DNA from: Pictodentalium vernedei
Taxonomy: Eukaryota; Mollusca; Scaphopoda; Dentaliida; Dentaliidae
DNA length: 64,000 bases
Direction: 5' to 3'
Assembly (NCBI GenBank): GCA_031216915.1
Contig: CM062290.1
Coordinates: 261,179,969 to 261,243,968 of the forward strand
Shown here one piece after another: positions 22,968-32,639 of this stretch (its first letter is position 1; every line of letters starts with the position of its first letter). Made by a program: the position numbers and the translations under genes. The notes below the pieces were generated by a model. That model was given only the letters and a program-made list of their open reading frames with translations, did no database searches and was not told the origin of the DNA.

Positions 22968-23456
22968 GGAAAGGCTACATGCACTCCTAGTACTTGATTT
23001 GTGATATTCTTTAGTTCAAACCATATTTATTTCCAAGAAGCCAAGTGAACAAATCTTAAACTATACAAACAAGGCAATGGATTAGTCATACAGTTGAAAC
23101 TAGAAGTCCTGTCTCGATTAGCGCAGAAAATGCTCATTAGTTAATGCGCTTCTTACTGCAGAAGAATGAAGTAGTATAACTTAAATACTTTAGAATGTTT
23201 ACGTTCTGCAATGCAAAATTTAATACACTATTAGCGAGGTCAGTCTTGAAATCACGATCTGAACCGATCAAACAGAAAAAATATTGACTGAACAGTATTT
23301 GGAGGATGGAATACATGTACTACTAAATCTCGCAGGGATAAATTTTTCACTTGGCCATTATTTACCGTTTCTGAGGACAAAACACAAAAAACACTTCGAA
23401 ACACTCGGTGGTCCATGTGATGAAAGTTTGCCAGTTCTTTTGGTTTTATGAACAAT

Positions 23457-23575
23457 AAAAAATACCAGGGACCAGCCGTGAGGGCGACTAGGGCGATTAA
23501 GTCGCCCTTCTAAGCCCAAAGTCGCCTAGAAAAATAGTCGGGGCGATTACAAGTCGCCCTCTAAAAATTGGCCAA
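23457..23575 (+). repeat. CAGGGACCAGCC repeat with GTCGCCC stems, left copy (partner 27,385-27,527)
   Basis: ATACCAGGGACCAGCC followed by GGGCGATTAAGTCGCCC and GGGGCGATTACAAGTCGCCC. The inverted partner ends GGCTGGTCCCTGAAAAATAC and has GGGAGACTTGAAGTCTCCC stems instead. Both share the design: conserved edge, then (T)CC-rich short hairpins. Confidence 0.7.
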
Positions 23576-23811
23576 AATGAGAAAAGGCTGAACTGAGTGA
23601 TGCGAGGTTTACATGAAAACGAGTATTTTCAAAAATCGAATGTGCTCGAGTGTGATAAATGGGCATTTTAATTCGTCACCTCCATTTATTTGAAATCACA
23701 CGACAAGCAATTGTCCATTGTCGCTTTTGGCGGATTTTTTTTATTTCTATTTTGTTGCGTTCCAGTCGGAGCTTCAAGTGTCGAAACGAAAATAGGTGAC
23801 TTACGCGACTC

Positions 23812-24120
23812 ACCAAAACGGGTGTTGGTCAAAACGTCCCCTAACCAAAACGTCCCCACCAAAACGTCCCCTAACTCTGGTCAAAACGTCCCCTAACGTT
23901 GGTCAAAACGTCCCCCAGCATTGGTCAAAACGTCCCCACCAAAACGTCCCCTAAATTTGGTCAAAACGTCCCCTATCTTTGGTCAAAACGTACCCCGACT
24001 TTGGTCAAAACGTCCCCCAACATTGGTCAAAACGTCCCCCAATATTGGTCAGAACGTCCCCCAGACCTCAGATTGGTCAAAACGTCCCCCGACTTTGGTC
24101 AAAACGTCCCTCAACAAAAA
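23812..24120 (+). repeat. Tandem array of 22-bp GGTCAAAACGTCCCC unit (left array)
   Basis: About ten units of TTGGTCAAAACGTCCCC plus a 4-6 bp variable spacer, with shorter ACCAAAACGTCCCC interruptions near the outer end. Because 22 is not a multiple of 3, the unit is stop-free in all three forward frames, which creates spurious ORFs of 68-128 codons. A facing array lies at 26,483-26,748. The two outer ends share GGTCAAAACGTCCCC, then TAACCAAAACGTCCCC, so they are terminal inverted repeats of something. Confidence 0.9.
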
Positions 24121-24582
24121 GGAAGATGGGGTCAGGCCAGGCACGTAGCTATGGGGGTGCACGGGGGGCAACTGCCCCCCCCCCCCCCAAAAAAACTCAG
24201 TCTTGCCCCCCCCCAAAAAAAAACAACAACAAAAGACTCAGCAATCACCCACAACCACTCCAGACTCGGCTAGGACCAGACCATACAAAACTCGGCAACC
24301 ACCATCAGGCAGCCCACCAACAACACCAACTACCACTGTCTCTCCTTCCAAACCTCCACCTCTGAAAAAGAAACAGAAAAGACACAAGCGCCGCTAACAA
24401 CCCACAACTTCTCCTCCTTTACCACGATCTGACACTTTGAAATTCTACAGCTATAATGAGGGTCGAAAGGGGCTTGCTCTCCAAATCGTCCCTGCGCGCC
24501 TTCGGCGCGGAAAACCATTTGATTTTACTTTCATTCATTCGAATTCGATCAATTCGATTCGAATGATTGCTCTAAATCCACC

Positions 24583-24682
24583 ATGGGTAAGTGTACAAAG
24601 TGTGATAAAACCGTTCGGAGAAACCAACATGCCATAGAATGCAACCAGTGCAAGGAATGGACACATAGAACTTGCGGAACAG
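24583..24682 (+). CDS. Candidate first coding exon, PHD-finger-like N-terminus
   Basis: ATG at 24,583 lies in a good context (CCACCATGG) and opens about 33 codons: MGKCTKCDKTVRRNQHAIEC, then NQCKEWTHRTCGTG. The C..C...V...HAI.C..C..W.H..C spacing is that of the first half of a PHD/zinc-ribbon finger of the kind found at the N-terminus of transposon-related and FLYWCH/MULE-domain proteins in invertebrates. The frame ends at AACAG/GTTAGT, a plausible splice donor (24,683). The following intron would hold a repeat copy (24,715-24,850); I could not find exon 2 in this window. It sits just inside the left 22-bp array, so it may be the 5' exon of a DNA transposon gene cut down by internal deletion. 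A host exon is the alternative. Confidence 0.45.
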
Positions 24683-24714
24683 GTTAGTAAATTACATTTT
24701 AATCGTTTATACCC

Positions 24715-24850
24715 CATCCAGCCCATTTTACAGGACTACCACCCCAAGCAATGGTGACTGGGTCTTTTTTTACCAGTAAAGAAGAGAACTTGTTTACCAT
24801 AGTAAACAAGTACTGCCTCACTTCCCGGGGCTCCCACGGGGAGTTTCTGC
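24715..24850 (-). repeat. ACCAGTAAA/hairpin module, copy 2
   Basis: GGTGACTGGGTC, TTTTACCAGTAAAG, the 9-bp stem CTTGTTTAC-CATA-GTAAACAAG (about 24,789-24,810) and CTGCCTCACTTCCCG. It is the best preserved plus-strand copy of this hairpin. Confidence 0.7.
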
Positions 24851-25250
24851 AGTTACATCACTTCCGATCTAATCAAATTCTCACCGATGGCCACACAATT
24901 CATGCTGTTTCAAGCAAAGCCATTTACCGTTATGAAGGCGTCCTAATCGCATCTATGTTCTGTAACTACCGTCATAACGGGACACAAGATTACATACACC
25001 TCACACTTTGTGTCACAAATATAGAGGTGTGAATTATATCGCTTTCACAACTGAAAACCTCCGATAAGATAATGACAGTTACAACATGTCTTCTTACAGT
25101 TACAACATGTGCACACCTCTTATGTTATATTCTAAAGCAAACAATAAGATAATAGAGTGTAGTTGTTTGGCGTCAGTAGGGGGCCTACTGGCCACTGGTG
25201 TGTTTGTGTGTTGTTTTTTTTTTTTTATATATTCTGATTTTTTGCTTTCA

Positions 25251-25316
25251 AAACATAACTTATGACCTCTCATTGGAACAAGAGCGTTCCAATGAGGGGT
25301 CATAAGCTATGTTTTG
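25251..25316. repeat. Palindrome with 30-bp arms, 6-nt loop
   Basis: AAAACATAACTTATGACC...TTGGAAC, loop AAGAGC, then GTTCCAATGAGGGGTCATAA...ATGTTTT. Only two mismatches between arms. One arm also occurs alone at 10,741-10,775 (TTCCAATGAGAGGTCATAAG). It is probably a collapsed pair of terminal inverted repeats. Confidence 0.85.
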
Positions 25317-25796
25317 GAAGCAAAAAAGTCTTTTTAGTTATACGAGAATTCGTTTTACAAGTGTTGTCTATTAGTGTTGGGTAAAGGGTTAATAGCCGAC
25401 ATCGGCAAAATATGACAATTTATCGGATTAGCTGATAAATAGAATCTCATACTCCTTCCCGTTTAAAATTTAAATTTAGAAAACTCGTCAAAGCTCGCTT
25501 TTCTCGCCATGTTTCAAATTATGTCAGAAAGACAGCAAAGAAATAAAAATTGTCCAGGGGTTAAATTCATTGCTACTCTCAGCAAAGAAATAAAAATTGT
25601 CTATGAAAGCGGCCCGGAAAGTCATGTCCCATACCGGGGTTAAATATTTTACTGCCTTGTCCCGTAAGCAGTTATTTGTCATGTATTTTGCTTATTGTAA
25701 GCCTAAAAATCCAGCCCAGCACTTAAAGTATATCCTTTCCTTCAAATACGTTTACAATTTCAAATTATAACATGTTTACAAGTAGTTACATGAATG

Positions 25797-26171
25797 GGGC
25801 GCGGTGGCTCAGTTGGTAGAGGTGCAGGCTGCAAGCCGAGAGGTCCTCGGTTCGAATCCCACCTGCGGCAACCGCGTTGTGCCCTTGGGCAAGACACTTC
25901 ACCCCGATTGCCTACATGGGGGCACGATGACGCTGTGTACTGAGGCGTACTGCACGTCGATGGTGCGCATGTCTTCAACCAATCTAACCCTGCCTGTGCT
26001 GCGGTGCAGAGTTCAGAGTTACGATGTTGGAGAGCTGACAGCTGCTCGTCGTTGCTCGGTGGTTCTCTCCGGGTACTCCGGCTTCCTCCACCCGTAAAAC
26101 TGTCACGGTCACGATTAGCCATTGTGCATAAGTATGTGACCTTAAACACCAATAAAATAAATAAATAAATA
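25797..26171 (+). mobile_element. tRNA-derived SINE, full length
   Basis: The head is tRNA-like: A box within GTGGCTCAGTTGGTAGAGG and B box GGTTCGAATCC (25,849-25,859); the anticodon-loop position reads GCA, so a Cys tRNA ancestor is possible. The central domain CTTGGGCAAGACACTTCACC (25,884-) resembles the conserved domain of V-SINEs. The tail is TGACCTTAAACACCAATAAAATAAATAAAT. A 13-bp target duplication, AGTTACATGAATG, flanks it at 25,784-25,796 and 26,172-26,184. It is nearly identical to the 40.1-kb copy, so recently active. It would need a LINE partner for mobility. Confidence 0.92.
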
Positions 26172-26482
26172 AGTTACATGAATGTATATGTAATAGCGAA
26201 ACAAAACGTGTGTATATATATTGATACAGTTTTGTGTATGTACAAAGTTAGAGAAGAGGGAAAAAAGAAAGAGAAGAAAGCTCATCCTCAAGATATGTAC
26301 ATAGACAAAACTACAATAAAAAAATCATCCTCAAGATCTGTACATAGACAAAACTACAATTGTTGTTGTTTTTTTTTTTTTAATCATTCTCAATAAATGA
26401 TCACACTTTTGCCTTCTTGCTGTATGTTATTTAAACACAACGAAACAAACTCGTTGAATTCGCTAAAACAAGAAGAAACATC

Positions 26483-26748
26483 TGGGGACGTTTTGACCAA
26501 TGTCGGGGGACGTTTTGACCAATGCCGGGGGACGTTTTGACCAATGTCGGGGGACGTTTTGACCAATGTTGGGGGATGTTTTGACCAATGCCGGGGGACG
26601 TTTTGACCAATGTTGGGGGACGTTTTGACCAATGCCGGGGGACGTTTTGACCAATGTCGGGGGACGTTTTGACCAATGCCGGGGGACGTTTTGACCAATT
26701 TTGTTTGGGGGACGTTTTGGTTAGGGGACGTTTTGACCAAAACAACCC
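26483..26748 (-). repeat. Tandem array of 22-bp GGGGACGTTTTGACC unit (right array, inverted)
   Basis: Eleven or so units of GGGGACGTTTTGACCAATG(C/T)CG. It is the reverse complement of the left array. The outer end (GGTTAGGGGACGTTTTGACC then AAAACAACCC) mirrors the left array's outer end. The units are more uniform than in the left array. Confidence 0.9.
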
Positions 26749-27384
26749 AGTTTGAAAGTAGGTTACGTCGCTTAGGATGCCGAAAATGTATACACAACGG
26801 ACGTATTTTATAACACATTATTTTCATTTCGATTTGCTGACGACTGTTAACTGTTGGGCTGTCTATTCCCCCAAAAAACACGAATGGAATTGAAACACAT
26901 GAAAAAGAGCTTCAGTGATGTCAAGAAAAGCTTTGTACAGGACACAAGTGTGCATGTGGACGATCTTGAAAAAGGGTCCTCCTAAACATCGGAATGATAT
27001 GAAATGACGCGGAATGACACCGGAATGCCATAAAAATGATGCGGAATGACATTTCTTTTACAAAATACTCGACCCCAGAATGTATTTTGTTTATTAACTA
27101 ACAAAGTGCCTCCCAAGCAACCTTCTTACATCTGGTCCTGTTCACACTTTCTGACTTAGGAAATTATTAGCTTAGTAGACTTTGTTGAAAGGCAACCACA
27201 GGAGGGTGATGGGGGATTGGCACGAAGAAGAGGTGAGGGGTCATGAAGGAGAAGGTAGCAGTGGGGGATTTTCAGTCAATAATTACATTGTGATTTTTTA
27301 ATCTGGCACAGATGCATCATAGACAACTGGACCTGGATTATTTGTACGTTAATGGAGGACCATAAATTGAAAATATGAAGGGGC

Positions 27385-27527
27385 GGCGGGGGTGGTACAT
27401 GAATATTCTTAATTTTCCCCACTTGCCTATGAAGTCTCCCTACATGACTCTGCAGTCTCCCTATTTTTTCTGGAGGGAGACTTGAAGTCTCCCTAAAATT
27501 CCCCCCTAGGCTGGTCCCTGAAAAATA
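27385..27527 (-). repeat. CAGGGACCAGCC repeat, right copy (inverted partner of 23,457-23,575)
   Basis: Several GTCTCCCT words form a short hairpin series (GGGAGACTTGAAGTCTCCC) and the block ends GGCTGGTCCCTGAAAAATAC at 27,527. Confidence 0.65.
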
Positions 27528-27821
27528 CTAATTATAAATACTTTTCGTGTGGAGAATACATGGTGCTACGATTCAGTAGTAATCCACTCTCTTCATTAGA
27601 ACTATATATGCAGTTGAATTTTAATATCTAATTACATGCACATGTATCCCAGGAGAGGTTAGGAATGATGTTAATGATCTCTATTTGTTAGTATAGAATT
27701 TAACGGAGTTGGGCGCACTGTTTTTCAGCAGGAATTGGGTTACGCTAATGATGCAATTTGATAGGGACAAAAGTGCACTTGCCCAGCGCACAATTACTTC
27801 AAAATAGTGTACAATACAGCC

Positions 27822-27998
27822 ACAGGACTTCTAGTTTCAACAGTAAAGCCCAAGACTTACAACTCATCATCTCCACATAATGTACAGAATTGATTTTCGT
27901 GTCTGTGGTTGCTGTGGCAATGCCGTGGGAAATGGAATTCACCACAGCAATTGATTGCCGTAGTAAAATATTCCTAATTTCAAGGGCTGAATGATTGG
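27822..27998 (-). repeat. Nested inverted repeats, outer right arms
   Basis: ACAGGACTTCTAGTTTCAAC (27,822-27,841) is the exact 20-bp complement of 23,093-23,112. 27,901-27,998 is the inverted partner of 22,706-22,770. The order of both is consistent with one large diverged inverted repeat. Confidence 0.6.
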
Positions 27999-28129
27999 AG
28001 AGGGGGGTCGGGGGGGGGGGGGGGGGGGGGGGAGACCATAATCGAGTCATCAAAAATTTCAAACTTTACACCAGAGAAACTTGTGCATGTTCCAGTTTTG
28101 ACGGCCGTATGTTGCCCCGCTAGGCAGTG

Positions 28130-28395
28130 CTCTTGTTTTCCCATGTGGGCACGTTGACGCTGTGTACTAAGGCGTACTGCACATCGATGATGCACATGTC
28201 TTCAACTGCTGTAACCATTGCTTGAGCGGAGCTTGAACAGAGTTAGAATTTTGCAGAGCTGACAGTTGCTTGTCGATGCTCGGTGATTCTCTCTGGGTAC
28301 TCCAGCTTTCTCAACTCGTAAAACTGTCATGTTCACAATTGGCCATTGTGCATAAGTATGTGACCATAAACACCAAGCAATAAATATATACATGT
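28130..28395 (+). mobile_element. SINE, 5'-truncated, diverged
   Basis: CCCATGTGGGCACGTTGACG, GTACTGCACATCGATGATG, GGGTACTCCAGCTTTC, then GGCCATTGTGCATAAG and TGTGACCATAAACACCAAG. It matches the 3' two thirds of the 25.8-kb SINE but is diverged. The head is lost next to a poly(G) tract (28,012-28,031). Confidence 0.8.
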
Positions 28396-30410
28396 AAATA
28401 ACTAAAATGAAAAAAAAAATGTGCAAACATTTAATGTTTTTTTAATTGAGAAATGTGTTTTTGTACATTCCTCACACTGACGAACATAAAAAATGCACGG
28501 AAGATACAAAATTCTTAACATTTTGAAATATATCACACAAGTTTTGGAACAAATTTTCTTGTTTTGTATTTGATTCCAGTATGCATGACATAAGCACTGC
28601 CGACCCGTTATTGGCCACTCAAATTGGTCCAAAGATTGCAGTGTTTCTGATGGACAGGGAATGACAATCAGAATTCTATTTTCGTCACATAAAGTGTAAT
28701 GGTAGGTTAATAAAAAAATGTATTTCCTTTCGCAGAAATGATCCATAACCTTCTGTAAACTTCGCATAAAAAAATTGTTCTGCATTGACTCACCTAATTT
28801 CGTTTCGTTTCATTTTGGGACGACTTTGTAAACAGGTAATAAAATTAAATTACAGACACCTAATTCAAAACAAATTGCGCGATATATTTTGTGATATATT
28901 GCAACAAATTTCCTGCCTTATAGTTCTGAGATACATCTGTTAGTTACCAACATATCACAACAGAAACATGGTTTGACTCGTTATAGGCACAGAACCATTA
29001 TAGGCACACTAACTTATTTAATCACAGACTTGTGAAAACTGTTCTCATAAAGTATCAAGAGATGTTCTACATGTATGTTGCAATTCCCCTTATCATTCAC
29101 CAAACTACGTCTAATACGGTCTACAGTCAACTCGGCAATATCGTCAGTATTGAGTCATCGGCAGCATTGATTCAAAATTTACTGACTGCTGTGTAACATT
29201 TAAAGAACTGGAATATTTAAATTGTTTCTTTCTGCTTACTGACAGAAAATATATGTTTCCCAGATATCATGAAAAAGAAATATGCTTTCGCAATATATGC
29301 AGTCTGTCTGTGTGACGGTGTTTCTGTTATTACCCGAATCAACTGCACCGAAAATGTAACTTGCTTTTTTAATTTTACTTCAAGAAAATGAAACAGCCCA
29401 AATACCACTGAAGGTAAGTTGTTTAAAATGTTACCCCATTATTGTTCTCTAACTAATAAAAACATTGAGAGCAAATTTCTTACCATTCTAATGCAAATAG
29501 TAAAGTTGATGGAGGTCATGCACTCGGCATTATCGAACCAGTGCAGGCTGCAGTGCCTCACATGATAATATTTCCTGTGAAAGATATATTTTGAGAAACT
29601 CATTGTACATGTAAATATTGGCCTGTCAAGATTTCAGCACATGTTAAAATGGTAAGAAAGTATTGTTTTATCTCGCAGTTGCATGTCTTATACAATAAGT
29701 TACTAATTTTAATATAACAAATCAATCATTTTATTGCAATTTTCACACATGTGTTCTTGACTGGTTTCCAAATTGCAGGTGTGGGCCTATATGCACGTGT
29801 ATACCGGGCTGCACATTTTTCAAGGGTGACTCCGACAGTCTGTGTGAGGGTGGTGGAGAGGGGGGGGGGGGGGGGGGGGTTGATTTTGTTTGTTTCTGGT
29901 ATCCACAACTACATGGGGGCAAAGTTAAAATTCCAATGTTTGCCTCTGATGAATTGTTGCAATTTCGATGGGATGAGTGTGCTCGTTTTGTGTTGTTTTT
30001 TTTCTGCTTTTTTGGAGGGTGGGGGGGGGGGGGGTTGTTGCGGCATTAATTCATTTCAGCCTTGTATCATTTCGGCGATGAGGAGAGTGGGCTCTATTTG
30101 CATTAGGTGGGGAGGTGGTGGGGTGGGGGTATGAAGTGTGCCTTAACTAGACATGAGCGAAGGCGCGAATTTAACATTTTTGCCCAACACTTGTCCGGGG
30201 ACACAAGGCAGAAATGGGAGTTTTTTTTTTCTTAATTTCATTGAAAAACATGGCCATCAGTGACCGTCTTGGATTTGGCATATAAATTGTCAACAATTCC
30301 ATTAGTACAGCCTACTCGCCACACCCCTCCCCGATCTTGTTAGAAACTTGAGTAAATGACTTGGCATTGCCATTACTGGATCTTTCTATTTAGTTCAGTC
30401 CCTTCTTGAA
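28396..30410. other. No gene recognised; G-runs near 29.86 and 30.02 kb
   Basis: A minus-strand frame of 127 codons (28,785-28,402) has no recognised domain. Poly(G) tracts occur at 29,857-29,878 and 30,019-30,034. No other feature is supported. Confidence 0.5.
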
Positions 30411-30412
30411 CA

Positions 30413-30441
30413 AGTTGAGCTGCAGTGTCATTGACACTTTC
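30413..30441 (+). mobile_element. Solo right end of a family B element
   Basis: AAGTTGAGCTGCAGTGTCA followed by TTGACACTTTCG is the same right-end module (inverted AGCTCAA plus AGTGTCA-T-TGACACT hairpin) as at 16.17, 40.70 and 48.86 kb, with no left end nearby. Confidence 0.65.
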
Positions 30442-30540
30442 GTTTTTTTTCTCATGTGTTGATAATTCCAACACGATATCATTTTCGGGGAAGCCCTTCC
30501 CAAGAAGTTTGTCAAGTCTTGGAATTATCATCAAAGGTAA

Positions 30541-30690
30541 ATTTTATTTATTTGTTGGTGCTTAGTGTCAAACCAACTTCTAAGGCATTGGTTACTGGAT
30601 CCTATTTTACCTGTAAAGCAGGACTTGTTTTCCACAGGGAACAGGTACTACTCCACTTCCCGTCGCTCCTACGGGATAACAAAGCTAAAC
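30541..30690 (-). repeat. ACCAGTAAA/hairpin module, copy 3, with SINE-type tail
   Basis: TTTATTTATTTGTTGGTGCTT (reversed tail), GGTTACTGGATCCTATTTTACC, a decayed TTGTTTTCCACAGGGAACAG hairpin and CTCCACTTCCCG. Confidence 0.65.
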
Positions 30691-30739
30691 TGTGAGGTAA
30701 AGTTTCCAGTGGTTACCCTACAACTTATTTCAGCTGGTA

Positions 30740-30930
30740 CTGCATCCATCAACTCAACTCAACAATTCAACTCATCAACTCAATTCAACTCATCAACATC
30801 AACTCAAAACTCAACATCATCATCATCTTGACATCAACATCAAATCATCAACCTATCACCATCATCATCAAAATCGTCATCATATCATCGTTATCATCAA
30901 CTCATCATCATTATCATCATCATCATCTCT
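30740..30930 (+). repeat. CAACTCAA and CATCAT simple repeats
   Basis: Irregular CAACTCAA/TTCAACTCAT words pass into (CAT)n/(CATCAA)n. Simple sequence; a serine-rich frame here is not a gene. Confidence 0.9.
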
Positions 30931-31504
30931 CTATGAGAAGAAGTTTGCTTTGAATGCTTTCTCTTTGATACATACATGTATCTAATTTATTGAAGTATGT
31001 TTTTCTTTCATTATTCCCAATGTAACAAATCATATTTTGGGCACACAAAGAATTATCACCTTCTGGAGCTTACTTTCCAACAAAATATACATCACCTCAC
31101 TAAACATTCACTCTCAGTAACAGTGCATTGACATTTTAAACATTTCTTCAGAGAGAGAGGCCATTGGGCACTCCACCAATGGCAGGGACACACCCTATAG
31201 TCTCTGTATGATCCCCACACCACCTATAGAGCCCTGGTCCTTTTAGACGTAAGATGGTAAGAGGTATTACAAAAGGCAAAAGGTAGTGACAGACAACCTT
31301 CTGCCACTCAGCCTCCCCCTTCCAGATATGCCTGTTGCACATCAACCTCCGAATGACCGCCCCCCCCCCCCCCCCCCACCCCCCCCCCCCACCCCCCACT
31401 TTCAGAAATTTCCACCACTGACTTTCACATGCTTTACTGCCTTTTAATCAGTCAGTACGCCTGGTATATAAATAACGTTCAAAACTTGAGACGACTCGGT
31501 CACT
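30931..31504. other. No gene recognised; poly(C) tract
   Basis: Poly(C) with A interruptions at 31,360-31,398. No coding or repeat-family signal seen. Confidence 0.5.
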
Positions 31505-31509
31505 CACCC

Positions 31510-31720
31510 TGAGGCCATTTATTTGTTTATTGTTGTTTAAGATCACCATCACCGTGCAGTACACCTTAGTGCACGGCATCATCGTGTCCCCATGTAGGCA
31601 ACTGAGATAAAGTGCCTTGCCCAAGGACACAAAGTGGGTCATCCCGTACGGGGATCTATCTCGGGACCTCTAGCATAGAAGTCCAACAGTCTACCAATAA
31701 GCCACTGTGCACCCCACTAA
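31510..31720 (-). mobile_element. SINE, minus strand, diverged
   Basis: Reversed tail TTTATTTGTTTATTGTTG, then CATGTAGGCAACTGAGATAA, the reversed central domain GTGCCTTGCCCAAGGACAC and a tRNA-like head at 31,640-31,720 (GGGACCTCTAGCATAGAAG). The head is closer to the 53.1-kb copy than to the 25.8-kb copy. Confidence 0.75.
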
Positions 31721-31911
31721 GACCATTAAAAAATCTTAGAGCGAGGGTGCGTGCATTATTTTATACAACTGGCACAAAATGACCTAATTCGCAGGGGCAG
31801 AACGGCTAAAAATTTGGCCCAGATAATTTCAGCAGCCGACTGGCCCATATGGCAACAGTGTCAGCTCCTCTACCAATTTACCGGGCCATCCATGCATATA
31901 AGGCCCCCTCT

Positions 31912-31946
<35 letters not shown>

Positions 31947-32635
31947 ACACACACACTTGCGACAAAAAGTTGTGATTTTAGTCAGAAAATAGTGATATGT
32001 GTCAGTCATTTATTCCCATCGGAAAAACTCCTGGTTGCCCGATCGGCCAGTCCGCCTCTGCCTATCCGTCAAGTTGACAGTCCACAGTGAAAGGCAAAAA
32101 AAACACTAAAATGATAATCATGAATTTATGCCAGTATGCTTTGTGAATTTCCAGCCAGCTTTGGGCGAAGGTAAGTTTTATTTTAACCCGATTGCAAATG
32201 GCAGCAACCATTTACTCTCGGTTCAGGTCTAACTTGACAGATCATTGGGAATGTATAATAATCACTCTGAGATAAATTCTAATTTGTATTTGTTCTTACA
32301 GAAATGTGTTTTAGAGAGTTCAGCAACCACAAATTACCCAAGTTGGTGATACAACACACATTTGAACTGGTGCAAAATGTGTGCCTCTTTACTCCTTGCC
32401 ATGACTCTTTACTGCTGCTGTTATGTGACTGCTAAAATGGTTTTGTACACATGCATGTAAGCGTTTTTTTTCCTCATGCAGTCGCGGTAAGCTGTACCTA
32501 GTTCTACATGATACATTGCCAAGACAAACACATTGATGTTTAGTTTAATGATGGAGATGGCAGAAAATTTTTAAAAAATCGATACTGCCGAGTAGACTCT
32601 ACAAACTGAATTGTGGTGTCAGAATTTGCCGGTTC
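31721..32635. other. No gene recognised; poly(C) tract and weak GGCCCA words
   Basis: A long poly(C) tract lies at 31,914-31,946. GGCAGAACGGC...TTGGCCCAGATAA at about 31,795 recalls the degenerate array at 4.8 kb, but too weakly to call. Confidence 0.45.
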
Positions 32636-32639
32636 ACTG

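Noticed and set aside
23812-24120. CRISPR-like array
   Set aside because: Spacers are only 4-8 bp, the unit is degenerate, and the context is an animal genome with a facing array.
23690-24397. Several plus-strand ORFs of 64-128 codons with VKTSP/QNVP/WSKRPP repeats
   Set aside because: They are translations of the 22-bp tandem array, which is stop-free in all three frames.
25797-25875. Functional tRNA gene
   Set aside because: Has A and B boxes but the stems pair poorly and the sequence continues into a SINE body with TSDs; a second near-identical copy exists at 40.1 kb.
26390-26881. Minus-strand ORFs of 63-163 codons with the same repeat peptide
   Set aside because: Same cause: the inverted 22-bp array.
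28402-28785. 127-codon minus-strand ORF
   Set aside because: Cys-containing but no recognised pattern; AT-rich flank and no paralogue. Not enough to call a gene.
31790-31900. Second copy of the AAACGGCCCA array
   Set aside because: Only two or three loose words match; below what I can support.
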